Shown here piece after piece: positions 17,971 through 26,781 of a stretch of DNA of 62,111 nt (positions within the stretch are counted from its first letter, which is position 1; each line of letters starts with the position of its first letter). Source of the DNA: Chloroflexota bacterium. GTDB taxonomy: Bacteria; Chloroflexota; Anaerolineae; Promineifilales; Promineifilaceae. The notes under the pieces were generated by a model. It was given only the letters and a program-made list of their open reading frames with translations, was not told where the DNA came from and did not search any database. Made by a program: the position numbers and the translations under genes. Location of the stretch: positions 1 through 62,111 of the forward strand of contig PDQY01000101.1 in NCBI GenBank assembly GCA_002746795.1. Reading direction: 5' to 3'.

Positions 17971-19965
17971 TCAATCCTCTGGTACAAAAAATGCATCCAC
18001 CTCTTCTGTGCCATCTTCATCTGTCACCTGACGCCGGAACTGGCTCATGTACAATTCATAGTAAAAGCCTTTGTCTGCCAGCAGCCCCTCGTGGGTGCCG
18101 CGCTCAATGATCTTGCCCCCCTGCAACACCAACACCTGATCCGCATTACGAATGGTACTCAAGCGGTGGGCAATCACAAAGCTTGTCCGCCCTGCCAGTA
18201 GCTGATCCAAAGCGGCTTGAATTTCTCGCTCCGTGCGCGTATCGACGCTGCTGGTCGCTTCATCCAGAATCAAGATGCGGGGGTCAATCAGAGCCACCCG
18301 GGCAATAGACAGTAACTGTCGCTGACCCTGGCTTAAGCCGGAGCCGCGCTCACCCAGGACTGTGGCGTAACCTTCTGGCAGGCGCTCGATGAAATGATGC
18401 GCATGGGCTAGTTTAGCAGCTGCCATCACTTCTTCGTCAGAAGCATCAGGTTTGCCATAGCGGATATTGTTCATCACGGTATCACTGAACAAGAAGGAAT
18501 CTTGCAGCACGATACCAATTTGGCGGCGCAAACTGTGTCGTTTCACCTCTCTCACGTCGAGGCCATCAATAGTTAAACGGCCGTTCGACACATCCCAGAA
18601 CCGAGGCAGCAAGTTAATAATCGTCGTTTTCCCCGCACCTGTGGGACCCACAATGGCGACCGTCTCACCCGGTTTTGCCACAATGTCTATGCCCTTCAGC
18701 ACTGGTTCGCCTGGATTGTATTCTGCCCAGACTTGCTCAAATCTGATATTGCCCACAATGAGTGGCATATCAGCAGCATCAGGTTTGTCAGTTAGATCAG
18801 GATGATCATCCAAAAGGCCAAAGATGCGTTCGGCACCAGCAACAGCACTCTGGATATTGGTCCACAACACAGAAATTTGTTGCACAGGTCGGCTAAACTG
18901 CTGCACATAAGCGATGAACGTGATAATGAGCCCCAACGAAATCGCAGTGCCAAACATATCTTGCCCGGTGAGAATGTAGTAACCACCCACCCCAGCAACA
19001 ATGGCCAGACTGACGTAGCCAAGTGCCTCCAATGAAGGAGCCAACGCGCTGGTAAATGCCTGCGCCCGAATATTGGCATCCCGCGTAGCCGCATTACTCA
19101 CTTCAAACTGCTCAATATTTTCTTGTTCACGGCTGAAGGCTTGCACTTCACGGACAGCCGAGATATTTTCTTGTAAATCTGCATTAACAGAACCCAGTTC
19201 TTGACGTGCCGCCCGATAAGCGCGGCGGGCTTGTGCCGAGAACCAGCGGGTCACGATAAACATCAATGGCAGCATGATGAGGCTAATCAGTGCAAAAGGA
19301 ACACTCATCGAGAACATCGCATAGATAATCATGATAATGAGCAAGCCGCCTTGCAGCACTTGCAGCAGGCCAAACCCCATAACTTGCCATAGCGTATCCG
19401 TGTCATTGGTGACGCGGCTCATCACATCGCCTGCCTCATGCCTGGTGAAATAGCCCAGCGATAAGCGGTGGATGTGTTCAAAAATCTGGGCACGTAAGTC
19501 ACGCATCACATGAAAGCCCGCCCAGCCCATTAAGTAGAAGCTCAAGCCGCCCATAACCGCATTGCCAGTATACAAACCAACGATCATCAAAATGAGAATC
19601 GTCAAGCCGCGAATGGTCTCTTCAGCCGTGGTAGGCTCTGTTTCTGTGACCCAGCAGTTGGCGGAAGAGTGGGTATCAGTCTGCCCAGGTGCAGCATCAC
19701 CCAGTTGGTTAATGGGCAAATTCCCCGCTGTATTTTCCTGCAAATTTGCGTTAAGGGCGTAAGGGCCGAGATAGCAGTCAACCGTCTGTCCAGTCAGGTT
19801 GGGGATAAGCACCTGCATGCCTGTACTCATGAGCAGCAGCACTGCGACCACAACAAGACTAAACCAGTATGGCCGAAATTGCCGGGCGAGCCTTTTAAGC
19901 GTGGTACCAACGCTCTTTGCTTTGCGTGCTTCAGTTGCAAAAATTCGTTCGTTTTGTCCTAACAT
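17971..19965 (-). CDS. ABC exporter half-transporter (catalytic-site subunit)
   Basis: 664 residues with six membrane helices then an ATPase domain. An unusually long external loop between helices 1 and 2 (about residues 58-112, rich in N/T/Q) has one cysteine at each end. Walker A is GPTGAGKTT and Walker B ILILDEATSSVD has the catalytic Glu. The H-loop is VIAHRLST. The signature is LSQGQ instead of LSGGQ. Together with the neighbour encoded at 20054-21961 it forms a heterodimeric exporter like TM287/288 or LmrCD, in which this subunit supplies the competent Walker B and the altered signature. Confidence 0.9.
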   Translation of the reverse strand: MLGQNERIFATEARKAKSVGTTLKRLARQFRPYWFSLVVVAVLLLMSTGMQVLIPNLTGQTVDCYLGPYALNANLQENTAGNLPINQLGDAAPGQTDTHSSANCWVTETEPTTAEETIRGLTILILMIVGLYTGNAVMGGLSFYLMGWAGFHVMRDLRAQIFEHIHRLSLGYFTRHEAGDVMSRVTNDTDTLWQVMGFGLLQVLQGGLLIIMIIYAMFSMSVPFALISLIMLPLMFIVTRWFSAQARRAYRAARQELGSVNADLQENISAVREVQAFSREQENIEQFEVSNAATRDANIRAQAFTSALAPSLEALGYVSLAIVAGVGGYYILTGQDMFGTAISLGLIITFIAYVQQFSRPVQQISVLWTNIQSAVAGAERIFGLLDDHPDLTDKPDAADMPLIVGNIRFEQVWAEYNPGEPVLKGIDIVAKPGETVAIVGPTGAGKTTIINLLPRFWDVSNGRLTIDGLDVREVKRHSLRRQIGIVLQDSFLFSDTVMNNIRYGKPDASDEEVMAAAKLAHAHHFIERLPEGYATVLGERGSGLSQGQRQLLSIARVALIDPRILILDEATSSVDTRTEREIQAALDQLLAGRTSFVIAHRLSTIRNADQVLVLQGGKIIERGTHEGLLADKGFYYELYMSQFRRQVTDEDGTEEVDAFFVPED

Positions 19966-20053
19966 AATTTACTCTGTGGATTAGCGATGGCGCCCTGTTT
20001 TGGTTGATGAGACGGTTATCGAATGGATGTTGTAAATCCAGAATCGTCAATCG

Positions 20054-21961
20054 TTAGTTGATAGCTGCGTCTTCCGCTAATTGTGAATGATAGATTTCAG
20101 CATAGATGGGGCTGTTCTCCATCAGTTCTTCGTGATTGCCGGTGGCCGCGATGGTGCCCTTGTCTAGAACCAGGATTTGGTCGGCGTTGAGAACCGTGCT
20201 GATGCGCTGGGCGATGACAAAGCTGGTGCGCCCTTCCATTAGCTTGTCCAATGCTTTTTGGATTTCATATTCGGTGTTGAGGTCTACGCTGCTGGTAGAG
20301 TCATCCAGGATGAGGATATGGGGATCCATGAGCAGGGCGCGGGCGATGGCGATACGCTGTTTTTGCCCACCGCTGAGGGTGGAGCCGCGTTCGCCGACCG
20401 GCGTGTGGTAGCCTTCAGGGAATTGGGTGATAAATTCGTGGGCGGCAGCTGCTTTGGCAGCAGCCAAGACTTCACTATCGCTGGCGTCGGGACGACCGTA
20501 GGCGATGTTGTCCCGGATGGTGCCGCTGAATAGCGTGGTCTCTTGCAAGACAATGCCGATGTGTTTGCGTAAACTTTCGATAGTGATGTTGCGCACGTCA
20601 TGGCCATCGATGATGATTTGGCCTTCGCTGACATCGTAGAAGCGGGGGATGAGATTGATGACGGTCGATTTGCCACTGCCGGTGGAGCCGAGTAGGGCTA
20701 CCGTTTGTCCCGGTTCAGCGGTAAAGGAGAGGTTTGTGAGAACATTGTCACTGCCTTCAAAGTAGCGGAAGCTGACGTCTTGGAAGGTTACCTGGCCTAT
20801 CATGGTTTCCAGTTCAAGCGCATTTGGTTTGTTTTCTACGTCGTTTTTCGTGTCAAGGATTTCAAAGATGCGACTGGCACTGGCCGCTGCTTGCGCCATG
20901 AAAGAAATAATTATGCCGATTTGCGCCATGGGAATGAAAACAAAGATCAGGTAGAGGCTGAATTTCTGCCATTCGCCTAAAGTCAGGGTGCCGCTGATGA
21001 TTTCGCGGCCACCAAAGTAGAGAATGGCCGCTTGACCCAGATTGGCGACGAGGAAGACAAAGGGAAACAAGAAGGAGAATACGCCGTTGATTTTGAGACG
21101 CTGCTTGAGTTCACTGTTGATGCTTTCTTGGAAACGTTCCTTTTCCTGTGGTTCAGTGGCGAAGGCTTTAACAACTTTGAGCCCAGCCAGGTTTTCTTGC
21201 AAGATGGTGTTGAGCCTGGAGAGCCGTCTTTGGGCTTCGCTAAACAGGGGCTGGGCGACTGCGCCGAAAACCATGAAAACGATTAGGGCAATAGGCAGCA
21301 CGGGCAGGATAACGAGCATCAATCTCCAATTGGTGAGGAAGAGAATGATGAGGGTGCAGGTGAGCAGGAGCAGTGCCTGGAGTGCCATGAGCATCCCCTG
21401 GCCAATAAAGAGCCGCAGTTTTTCCACGTCATCGGTGGCGCGAATCATCAGTTGACCGGTGCGATTTTTATCATGGTAGCTGAAGCTGAGGCGCTGGATT
21501 TTGTTGAAGAGGTCTTGGCGCAGCTCAAAGGCGATGTTCTGGGAGAGGGCTTGTGAGAGGTAGGATTGGGCAAAGCTTAATAAGCCTCGGGCGATGGCAA
21601 ACACGATGATGGTGATGATGGCCCAGAAAAGGGCGGCGAGGGCGTTATCCAGACTGAGGGCGATGCCTTGCAGGTTGAGGCCAAGTTCTGCTGCCAGGGT
21701 TTCTTGGGTGCTTTGGGGTAAGGCCATGATCGCTTTGTTGGCGCTGGTGTCGGTGATGATGTCGATCATGTTTTGGATGAGTTGGGGGACGGCGAGTTGG
21801 GCAGCGGTAGCGATGAACAGGGCGATGATGGCACCGGCTGCCAGCTTGGGATAGATGCTGATGTAGCGGAGGGCGCGACCGAGTGCTTTGTTGTTGTTTT
21901 TACGGCCGTTATGCTTTTGGCGACGATGACCACGAGGGTTTAAGTTTTGGGTTAGCTGCAT
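20054..21961 (-). CDS. ABC exporter half-transporter (degenerate-site subunit)
   Basis: 635 residues with a basic, Gly/Asn-rich N-terminal tail, six membrane helices and an ATPase domain. Walker A GSTGSGKST and signature LSGGQKQRIAIARAL are canonical. Walker B is ILILDDSTSSVD (Asp in place of the catalytic Glu) and the H-loop is VIAQRIST (Gln for His), the hallmark of the inactive site in heterodimeric exporters. The start at 21961 has GGAG 8 nt upstream; an ATG at 22003 does not. The partner gene is 88 bp downstream. Likely cargo is drugs or lipids. Confidence 0.9.
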   Translation of the reverse strand: MQLTQNLNPRGHRRQKHNGRKNNNKALGRALRYISIYPKLAAGAIIALFIATAAQLAVPQLIQNMIDIITDTSANKAIMALPQSTQETLAAELGLNLQGIALSLDNALAALFWAIITIIVFAIARGLLSFAQSYLSQALSQNIAFELRQDLFNKIQRLSFSYHDKNRTGQLMIRATDDVEKLRLFIGQGMLMALQALLLLTCTLIILFLTNWRLMLVILPVLPIALIVFMVFGAVAQPLFSEAQRRLSRLNTILQENLAGLKVVKAFATEPQEKERFQESINSELKQRLKINGVFSFLFPFVFLVANLGQAAILYFGGREIISGTLTLGEWQKFSLYLIFVFIPMAQIGIIISFMAQAAASASRIFEILDTKNDVENKPNALELETMIGQVTFQDVSFRYFEGSDNVLTNLSFTAEPGQTVALLGSTGSGKSTVINLIPRFYDVSEGQIIIDGHDVRNITIESLRKHIGIVLQETTLFSGTIRDNIAYGRPDASDSEVLAAAKAAAAHEFITQFPEGYHTPVGERGSTLSGGQKQRIAIARALLMDPHILILDDSTSSVDLNTEYEIQKALDKLMEGRTSFVIAQRISTVLNADQILVLDKGTIAATGNHEELMENSPIYAEIYHSQLAEDAAIN

Positions 21962-22146
21962 AGAAGTTCTCCGATAAGTGAGGACGAAGGTTGAACGACT
22001 CATGATCCCATTGCATATGGGTCTTTGGTCGCTTGGGCAGCATGATGTGGATGTTGGTCAGCAATGCGCTGCGGGTAGAATAATACGACACTGAGCTGTT
22101 TGTGACCAACCCTTTGGGGGAATGAGGTGGTGCCATTTCAAGTTAT

Positions 22147-22180
22147 AAAAAAAAAGCCCGGCTTTTAAAAGCCAGGCTTT
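22147..22180 (-). terminator. Rho-independent terminator after the OsmC gene
   Basis: Arms 22153-22166 and 22167-22180 pair with one mismatch. On the minus strand the hairpin is followed by a run of T (complement of the A-run 22147-22155). It is placed 29 bp past the OsmC stop codon. Confidence 0.85.
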
Positions 22181-22208
22181 GCGCATAAGTTAGATAAAAC
22201 GTAATGGC

Positions 22209-22637
22209 TTAAGCAAGTGCTTTTTCATCCGTTCCCTTTCCGATAATTTCAAATTCAATATCGTCTACTGTCTCGATTGTTTGGTGAACAGGGCAATGTT
22301 GAGCGACTCGTTTCAATGCTTCTTCTTGACGTTTGTCTTGCCAGCTTACATGGGGCAAGGTGACTTTGACTTTGATATTGGTCAGCCGGGTGGGGTTGGG
22401 TTCCTTTTTGAAGGAGACATCTACGTGCATGTCGGATGCGTCGGCATCGTGATGCTCGCAATACTCGGCAATCAAGGCGGCTACACATGAACCAATTGAA
22501 GCGATGAACAGCTGTGGTGGTTGTGGCCCACGGTCTTGCCCGCCCATGCCTTCGGGCACATCGATGATGAGCTTGTGGTTGCCCATGACTGTTTCAAATT
22601 TCATGTCGCCATGATAATAAGTAGTTATTGTTGCCAT
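22209..22637 (-). CDS. OsmC/Ohr-family peroxiredoxin-like protein
   Basis: 142 residues, the usual OsmC length. The two redox cysteines are Cys51 (ASIGSCVAAL) and Cys115 (AQHCPVHQTI), as expected for thiol peroxidases that detoxify organic hydroperoxides. It is a single-gene unit with its own terminator. Confidence 0.9.
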   Translation of the reverse strand: MATITTYYHGDMKFETVMGNHKLIIDVPEGMGGQDRGPQPPQLFIASIGSCVAALIAEYCEHHDADASDMHVDVSFKKEPNPTRLTNIKVKVTLPHVSWQDKRQEEALKRVAQHCPVHQTIETVDDIEFEIIGKGTDEKALA

Positions 22638-22741
22638 AATTAGCTCCCTATTTGTGAGTTTGATTTTTGTATTATGATGATACTTTATACCAATAAAAGA
22701 TATTCCATAGTGATAGAGATCATCTCATTTGATGACGAATG

Positions 22742-23386
22742 TCACACGATGAGGGGGTGTGATTTGCGGATGGGGGCGAAGGAGTAGCGATGGATGGGAG
22801 TTGGGCCGTGTTTTTTGATGGCGGCACGGTGTTGTTCGGTGCCGTAGCCTTTGTGTTGGGCGAAGCCGTATGGCAGGTACCGGGCATCTAGCTGCACCAT
22901 GATGCGGTCGCGGGTGACTTTTGCCAGGATGGAGGCGGCGGCGATGCTGAGACTTTTGCTGTCTCCGCGAATGATGCTTTGCTGGGGCAGGGGTGAGTTT
23001 TTGAGACGAATGTGGCCGTCGATGAGCAGGTATTGAGCGGGTGGGGTAAGTTGGGAAACGGCCGTTATCATGGCGCGTTTTGTTGCTGGAATAATGCCGA
23101 TTTTGTCAATCACGTCGGGTGGCTCCTGACCAATCCCGTAGGCTAAGGCGTGTTGGGTGATGCGTGAAAATAATTTCTCGCGGGTCTTGGCGGTGAGCTG
23201 TTTGGAGTCGTTGACTTCGTGTAATTCGGCGAGGGCGTCAGGCTTGTCAAGTGGCAGGATGACAGCGGCGGCAACGACGGGGCCTGCCAGCGCCCCACGA
23301 CCTGCTTCATCTAGTCCGGCAAGATGAGCGAAGTTTGTTTGCAAGAGAACGGCCGTTTCAAATTCGAGAGAAGCCAAACGATTCAC
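22742..23386 (-). CDS. rnhB: Ribonuclease HII
   Basis: 214 residues. It cleaves RNA in RNA-DNA hybrids, including single misincorporated ribonucleotides. The motif AGLDEAGRGALAGPVVAAA carries the first catalytic Asp and Glu. Later acidic residues lie in LLIDGHIRL and the SIAAASILAKVTRDRIM region. The C-terminal HKGYGT..H pattern is also typical. It is complete. Confidence 0.95.
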   Translation of the reverse strand: MNRLASLEFETAVLLQTNFAHLAGLDEAGRGALAGPVVAAAVILPLDKPDALAELHEVNDSKQLTAKTREKLFSRITQHALAYGIGQEPPDVIDKIGIIPATKRAMITAVSQLTPPAQYLLIDGHIRLKNSPLPQQSIIRGDSKSLSIAAASILAKVTRDRIMVQLDARYLPYGFAQHKGYGTEQHRAAIKKHGPTPIHRYSFAPIRKSHPLIV

Positions 23387-23459
23387 CTGGATCTGACAGG
23401 TTGACTAAGGAATAACCTTGTTTCAAAACAGATTACGTTGTCTCTGCCAGGCTTTATGG

Positions 23460-24266
23460 TCAAGGATTATGATTGACTTGAACAGTGGAGCAATCGATTT
23501 TTTCGGCAGGTTCGCGTTTGTACACCCCAGTCATCAAATACCAGCGAATGCGGACAGCCTCAAAGATGTTCTTGATGTAATCGAGCTTGGTTACATGGGT
23601 GCCTGCGGCATCATGCCAATCTGCGCCAATAACTTGAATGTCATACCCTTCTCGCCGTGCCAGAGCTAAACATTCATCATCAAAGCTCCAGCCGTCCATG
23701 CGGGCGATGCTGAACACTTTTTTAGATGCCTCTGCTGAAAATGCCTTGAAACCACAGCGCGTATCCCAAATGCCGGGGACAACCATCAGTTGGATAAACA
23801 GATTACCTGCGTTACCGAGGAAGCGTTTATAAAAGGGTTGTGGTATGGCTTGACGGGCGTTAGGTACGTCTTTTGGATCACGAGAAGCGATGACGACATT
23901 GGCTCCCTGATCAAATAAGGGCTTCATCTGTTCAAAATGAGAGAGATCTGTGGAGTTATCAGCGTCGGTAAACAGACGAATCTGGCCCTTGGCGGCTAAC
24001 ATGCCCTGGCGCACGGTATACCCTTTGCCTCGATTTTGTTCGCGGTCTATCCATCGTATATTTTCCCTGCCTTGCGCAAAGTTTTCTACGATGGCTGCGG
24101 TATGGTCAGTAGGGCCATCTAGCACGATGAGAATTTCCCAGGTGTAGGATTGCTTAGATAGGTAGTTATAGACAGTATCCAGCGTCGAGCCAATGCGTTT
24201 TTCTTCCGTGTAGGCCGGAATGATGACAGATAGATAAGGCTGCATCTCTTCTTCTTTTTGTTCCAT
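23460..24266 (-). CDS. GT2 glycosyltransferase, dolichyl/polyprenyl-phosphate sugar synthase-like
   Basis: A 268-residue GT-A fold enzyme. It has the SVIIPAYTEEKRIGSTL start, LDGPTDHTA nucleotide-binding region, the metal-binding FTDADNSTDL and the ALG5-like DTRCGFKAFSAEASKKVF string. This resembles enzymes that attach glucose or mannose to a polyprenyl phosphate. There is no membrane helix, so it works at the cytoplasmic face. Position 24245 is an alternative start that begins exactly at the fold. It lies beside a second GT2 gene and the flippase-like gene group. Confidence 0.85.
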   Translation of the reverse strand: MEQKEEEMQPYLSVIIPAYTEEKRIGSTLDTVYNYLSKQSYTWEILIVLDGPTDHTAAIVENFAQGRENIRWIDREQNRGKGYTVRQGMLAAKGQIRLFTDADNSTDLSHFEQMKPLFDQGANVVIASRDPKDVPNARQAIPQPFYKRFLGNAGNLFIQLMVVPGIWDTRCGFKAFSAEASKKVFSIARMDGWSFDDECLALARREGYDIQVIGADWHDAAGTHVTKLDYIKNIFEAVRIRWYLMTGVYKREPAEKIDCSTVQVNHNP

Positions 24267-24374
24267 AGTTCGGTATTCGGTAATCAGTTTCCGGTTACGC
24301 TCACTGCTGACTGTTCTTTGCTTACTGCTTACTATTGACTGTGCGCTGTCTGTTGCGCAGACAGGTTGGCAATC

Positions 24375-25343
24375 TTACCCGCCATCAGGAGGAGCGTCAA
24401 CAGGACTTAAGCGTCCTGTCAGGGTTTCGTCGTCTAGGCGACGGATTGCTTGAATTTGTTTGCGTTTGTGCCACATTTTGCCGATGCTCCACAAGCCTGC
24501 AAGCTGCCCACGCAGCCGTGCCCGAGCTGCTTCACCACGCCAATGTTTTAGCGCTTCTCGTGTGATGTTGAGCTGAGACCGAACCAGCAGACGCCAGTTT
24601 TTCTTCAGGAGGCTGGTGGGGTAGTTTTTCCAGATGAGGTAGAGAAAGTTGCGCCCGTCGTAGTAGCTGCCTGTGACATCACCGCCGGTTGCTTTGAGTT
24701 TGTGGTAGATAACGGCCGTTGGCACATACCATACTTCCCATCCTGCCAAATTAGCCCGCCAGCCCATATCCACATCCTCACAAGAGAAGAAGAAATCATC
24801 GTCTAAAAAGCCCAGTTCGTCTAACATCTGCCGTCGATAAGCTGAGGAGCCACCGCAGGCACTGAACACCATTTCTTCCTGATCAAACTGGCCGGTATCT
24901 TTTTGCCAAACGCCGCGATTACCCGGTATGCCATCTATGCGGTAGCAGTCGCCTGCTGTGTGGAAGGTGTCACGTTGGTCAAAGAGCAGCATTTTGCTGG
25001 CGATGCTGCCTGCTTGCGGATGCCGGGCAAAGGCCTCGACTAATTCTGCTAACCAGTTTGGGTCGGCTTCAGTGTCGTTGTTAAGCAAGATGATGATGTC
25101 GCCTTGCGCAGCTTGCCAACCTGCATTACACGCTCCAGTGAACCCTCTGTTTTCGGGCAGCTGAATGAGCCTCACTTCGGGGTAATTTTGCGCTACGAAA
25201 TCTGATGTGCCATCTGTGGAGCCGTTGTCAACCAGCAGTACCTCAAAATCGGTGAAGGTTTGTTGGTGCAGCGATTGAAAGCAGTCATCTAGATGGTGTT
25301 TCCCATTCAAGTGTGGGATGATAATGGAGATGGTTGGGGTCAT
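24375..25343 (-). CDS. GT2 family glycosyltransferase (rhamnosyltransferase-like)
   Basis: 322 residues. The GT-A fold has SIIIPHLNGKHHLDDC, VDNGSTDGTSD, the donor/metal motif LLNNDTEADPNW and the acceptor-site motif FFFSCEDVDMGWRANLAGW. This pattern is typical of WbbL-type rhamnosyltransferases. A dTDP-4-dehydrorhamnose reductase gene lies 212 bp upstream in the same orientation, which supports a rhamnose donor but does not prove it. The C-terminal 80 residues are basic and may contact membrane. Confidence 0.85.
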   Translation of the reverse strand: MTPTISIIIPHLNGKHHLDDCFQSLHQQTFTDFEVLLVDNGSTDGTSDFVAQNYPEVRLIQLPENRGFTGACNAGWQAAQGDIIILLNNDTEADPNWLAELVEAFARHPQAGSIASKMLLFDQRDTFHTAGDCYRIDGIPGNRGVWQKDTGQFDQEEMVFSACGGSSAYRRQMLDELGFLDDDFFFSCEDVDMGWRANLAGWEVWYVPTAVIYHKLKATGGDVTGSYYDGRNFLYLIWKNYPTSLLKKNWRLLVRSQLNITREALKHWRGEAARARLRGQLAGLWSIGKMWHKRKQIQAIRRLDDETLTGRLSPVDAPPDGG

Positions 25344-25555
25344 GATTCTCCAAGTGAGGGCATGTGTAATCTCATCACGATAAATTAAGCGTGTCTAAAG
25401 TAAATGCATACTCAAACGCGGTATCTTGCAAATGATTGTTTGGGGGTGTTATGTTTGCGGTCATGGAATTTGTTCTTTCAAATTTTTTATGGTAGAGGAA
25501 GGTCTGTGCCATTTGTGTCATGTGGGAATCTTTTTGGCTTGGAAGTTGGATAAGT

Positions 25556-26392
25556 CTAAACATGATACTTGATGTAATCGGCGAGGGCTTCTTGCCAGGG
25601 GCGTTGTTGGATACCGAGTGCTTTGGCGGCGATGTTGTTCAGGGGGGTGGCCGGCGGCGGGGTGGAAGCCCGTGGATAATCTTTGAGCTGGATGCGGTTG
25701 TTGGTGACGTGGGTCAGGTGACTTTGTTTGAGGATTTCGTTGGCAAATTCCCAGCGGGAGCAAGCGCCGCTGTTGCCCAGATGGTAGATGCCGTATTGGT
25801 GGGTTTCGATGAGTTTGGCGATGGCTTGTGCCAGGTCGGTGACGTAAGTGGGGTTGGCGATTTCGTCGGTGACGACGCTGATTTCGCCGGTTTGGTGGGC
25901 GCGGTTGAGGATGGCATGGATGAAGTTGTGCCCGCCAGGGGCGAAGAGCCAGGAGAAGCGCACGATGTAGAAGCGGCTGAGGTGATTGCGCACGTGAATT
26001 TCGGCGGCGGCTTTAGAACGGCCGTAGGCATTGACGGGGTCGAGCGGCATCCATTCTTCATAGCCTTCGGGACGGGTGCCGCCAAACACTTCGTTGGTGC
26101 TGATGTGGAGCAGTTCGCAGCCTGTTTCTTGGGCGGCGAGGGCTATGTTTTGGGTGCCGAGGCCGTTGATTTTGTAGGCGAGTTCGGGATTTTCGGCACA
26201 GCCATCGACGTTGGTCATGGCGGCGCTGTGGATGATGAGATGGGGCTTGTGGGTGGAAACGGCCGTTTTCACTGATTGCTGATTTGTTATATCTTCTTCT
26301 GGTAAATCAAATCCAATTAGTTTGTGGTGGGTCAAAGTTTGTTGTAGGGCGGTTCCTAATTGACCTTTGTGACCGGTGAGTAAAATTTTCAT
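25556..26392 (-). CDS. rfbD: dTDP-4-dehydrorhamnose reductase
   Basis: 278 residues. Last step of dTDP-L-rhamnose synthesis (NADPH-dependent). It is an extended SDR with the nucleotide motif TGHKGQLG, the Thr99 region ISTNEVFGG and the catalytic pair Tyr123/Lys127 in YGRSK. It also has family signatures AAMTNVDGCAE and RFSWLFAPGG. The other rml genes are not in this window. It probably supplies the adjacent rhamnosyltransferase-like enzyme. Confidence 0.93.
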   Translation of the reverse strand: MKILLTGHKGQLGTALQQTLTHHKLIGFDLPEEDITNQQSVKTAVSTHKPHLIIHSAAMTNVDGCAENPELAYKINGLGTQNIALAAQETGCELLHISTNEVFGGTRPEGYEEWMPLDPVNAYGRSKAAAEIHVRNHLSRFYIVRFSWLFAPGGHNFIHAILNRAHQTGEISVVTDEIANPTYVTDLAQAIAKLIETHQYGIYHLGNSGACSRWEFANEILKQSHLTHVTNNRIQLKDYPRASTPPPATPLNNIAAKALGIQQRPWQEALADYIKYHV

Positions 26393-26427
26393 GGTTGCTA
26401 AATATGATTAGTGGTAACTTAGATGAT

Positions 26428-26520
26428 AAGGAGTGACGATGACATAAAATAGGTATTGCCTCGTCGGTTTTAAGGAACGCAAGGAAATGACTTTGTCTTG
26501 TTATTTAATTTCCGCTCCTA
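26428..26520 (+). repeat. Interspersed repeat R2, full copy
   Basis: The best-preserved R2 copy. The left hairpin is GACGA/TCGTC. The right half begins AAGGAACGCAAGGAAATGAC and ends ATTTAATTTCCGCTCCTA, with GGAAAT pairing to ATTTCC. The right half is nearly identical to the minus-strand copy at 42949-42992. Confidence 0.8.
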
Positions 26521-26563
26521 AATAGTCGGGGGATTATACCGAAGCATCTCTTTGTTGCCTAAG

Positions 26564-26654
26564 TGTGCAGCTATCAATAAGCTGTGGAGTTGATGGTTGC
26601 GCGTCAAGTGACCTTTATCCCTGAAAAATGGGGGCTGGCTTTTAGACGGTCACT
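26564..26654 (-). repeat. Interspersed structured repeat R1, copy 4
   Basis: Minus-oriented. It reads GTGACCGTCTAAAAGCCAG, CCCCC-ATTTTTCA-GGG, then GGTCACTTGACGCGC, with a diverged right module in which AGCT-centred pairing (CAGCTT/GAGCTG-like) replaces the CATCCAT stem. The rest of the 26393-26781 gap holds R2 and no gene. Confidence 0.8.
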
Positions 26655-26781
26655 AAGTTGGTGGCTTGTTTCTCTGGGGAACCGGCGGTGAAAAGCCAGC
26701 TTTGCGTTGGGCAGCAGATGGTTGGTTCATTTATAATGCAAATGAGGTGTTTGAACTGTTTTTGTGTGAGAGAAGTCTGTT

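Noticed and set aside
25520..26275. 251-codon frame opposite the rhamnose reductase gene
   Set aside because: Antisense shadow: the minus-strand frame has the complete SDR motif set, this one has none.
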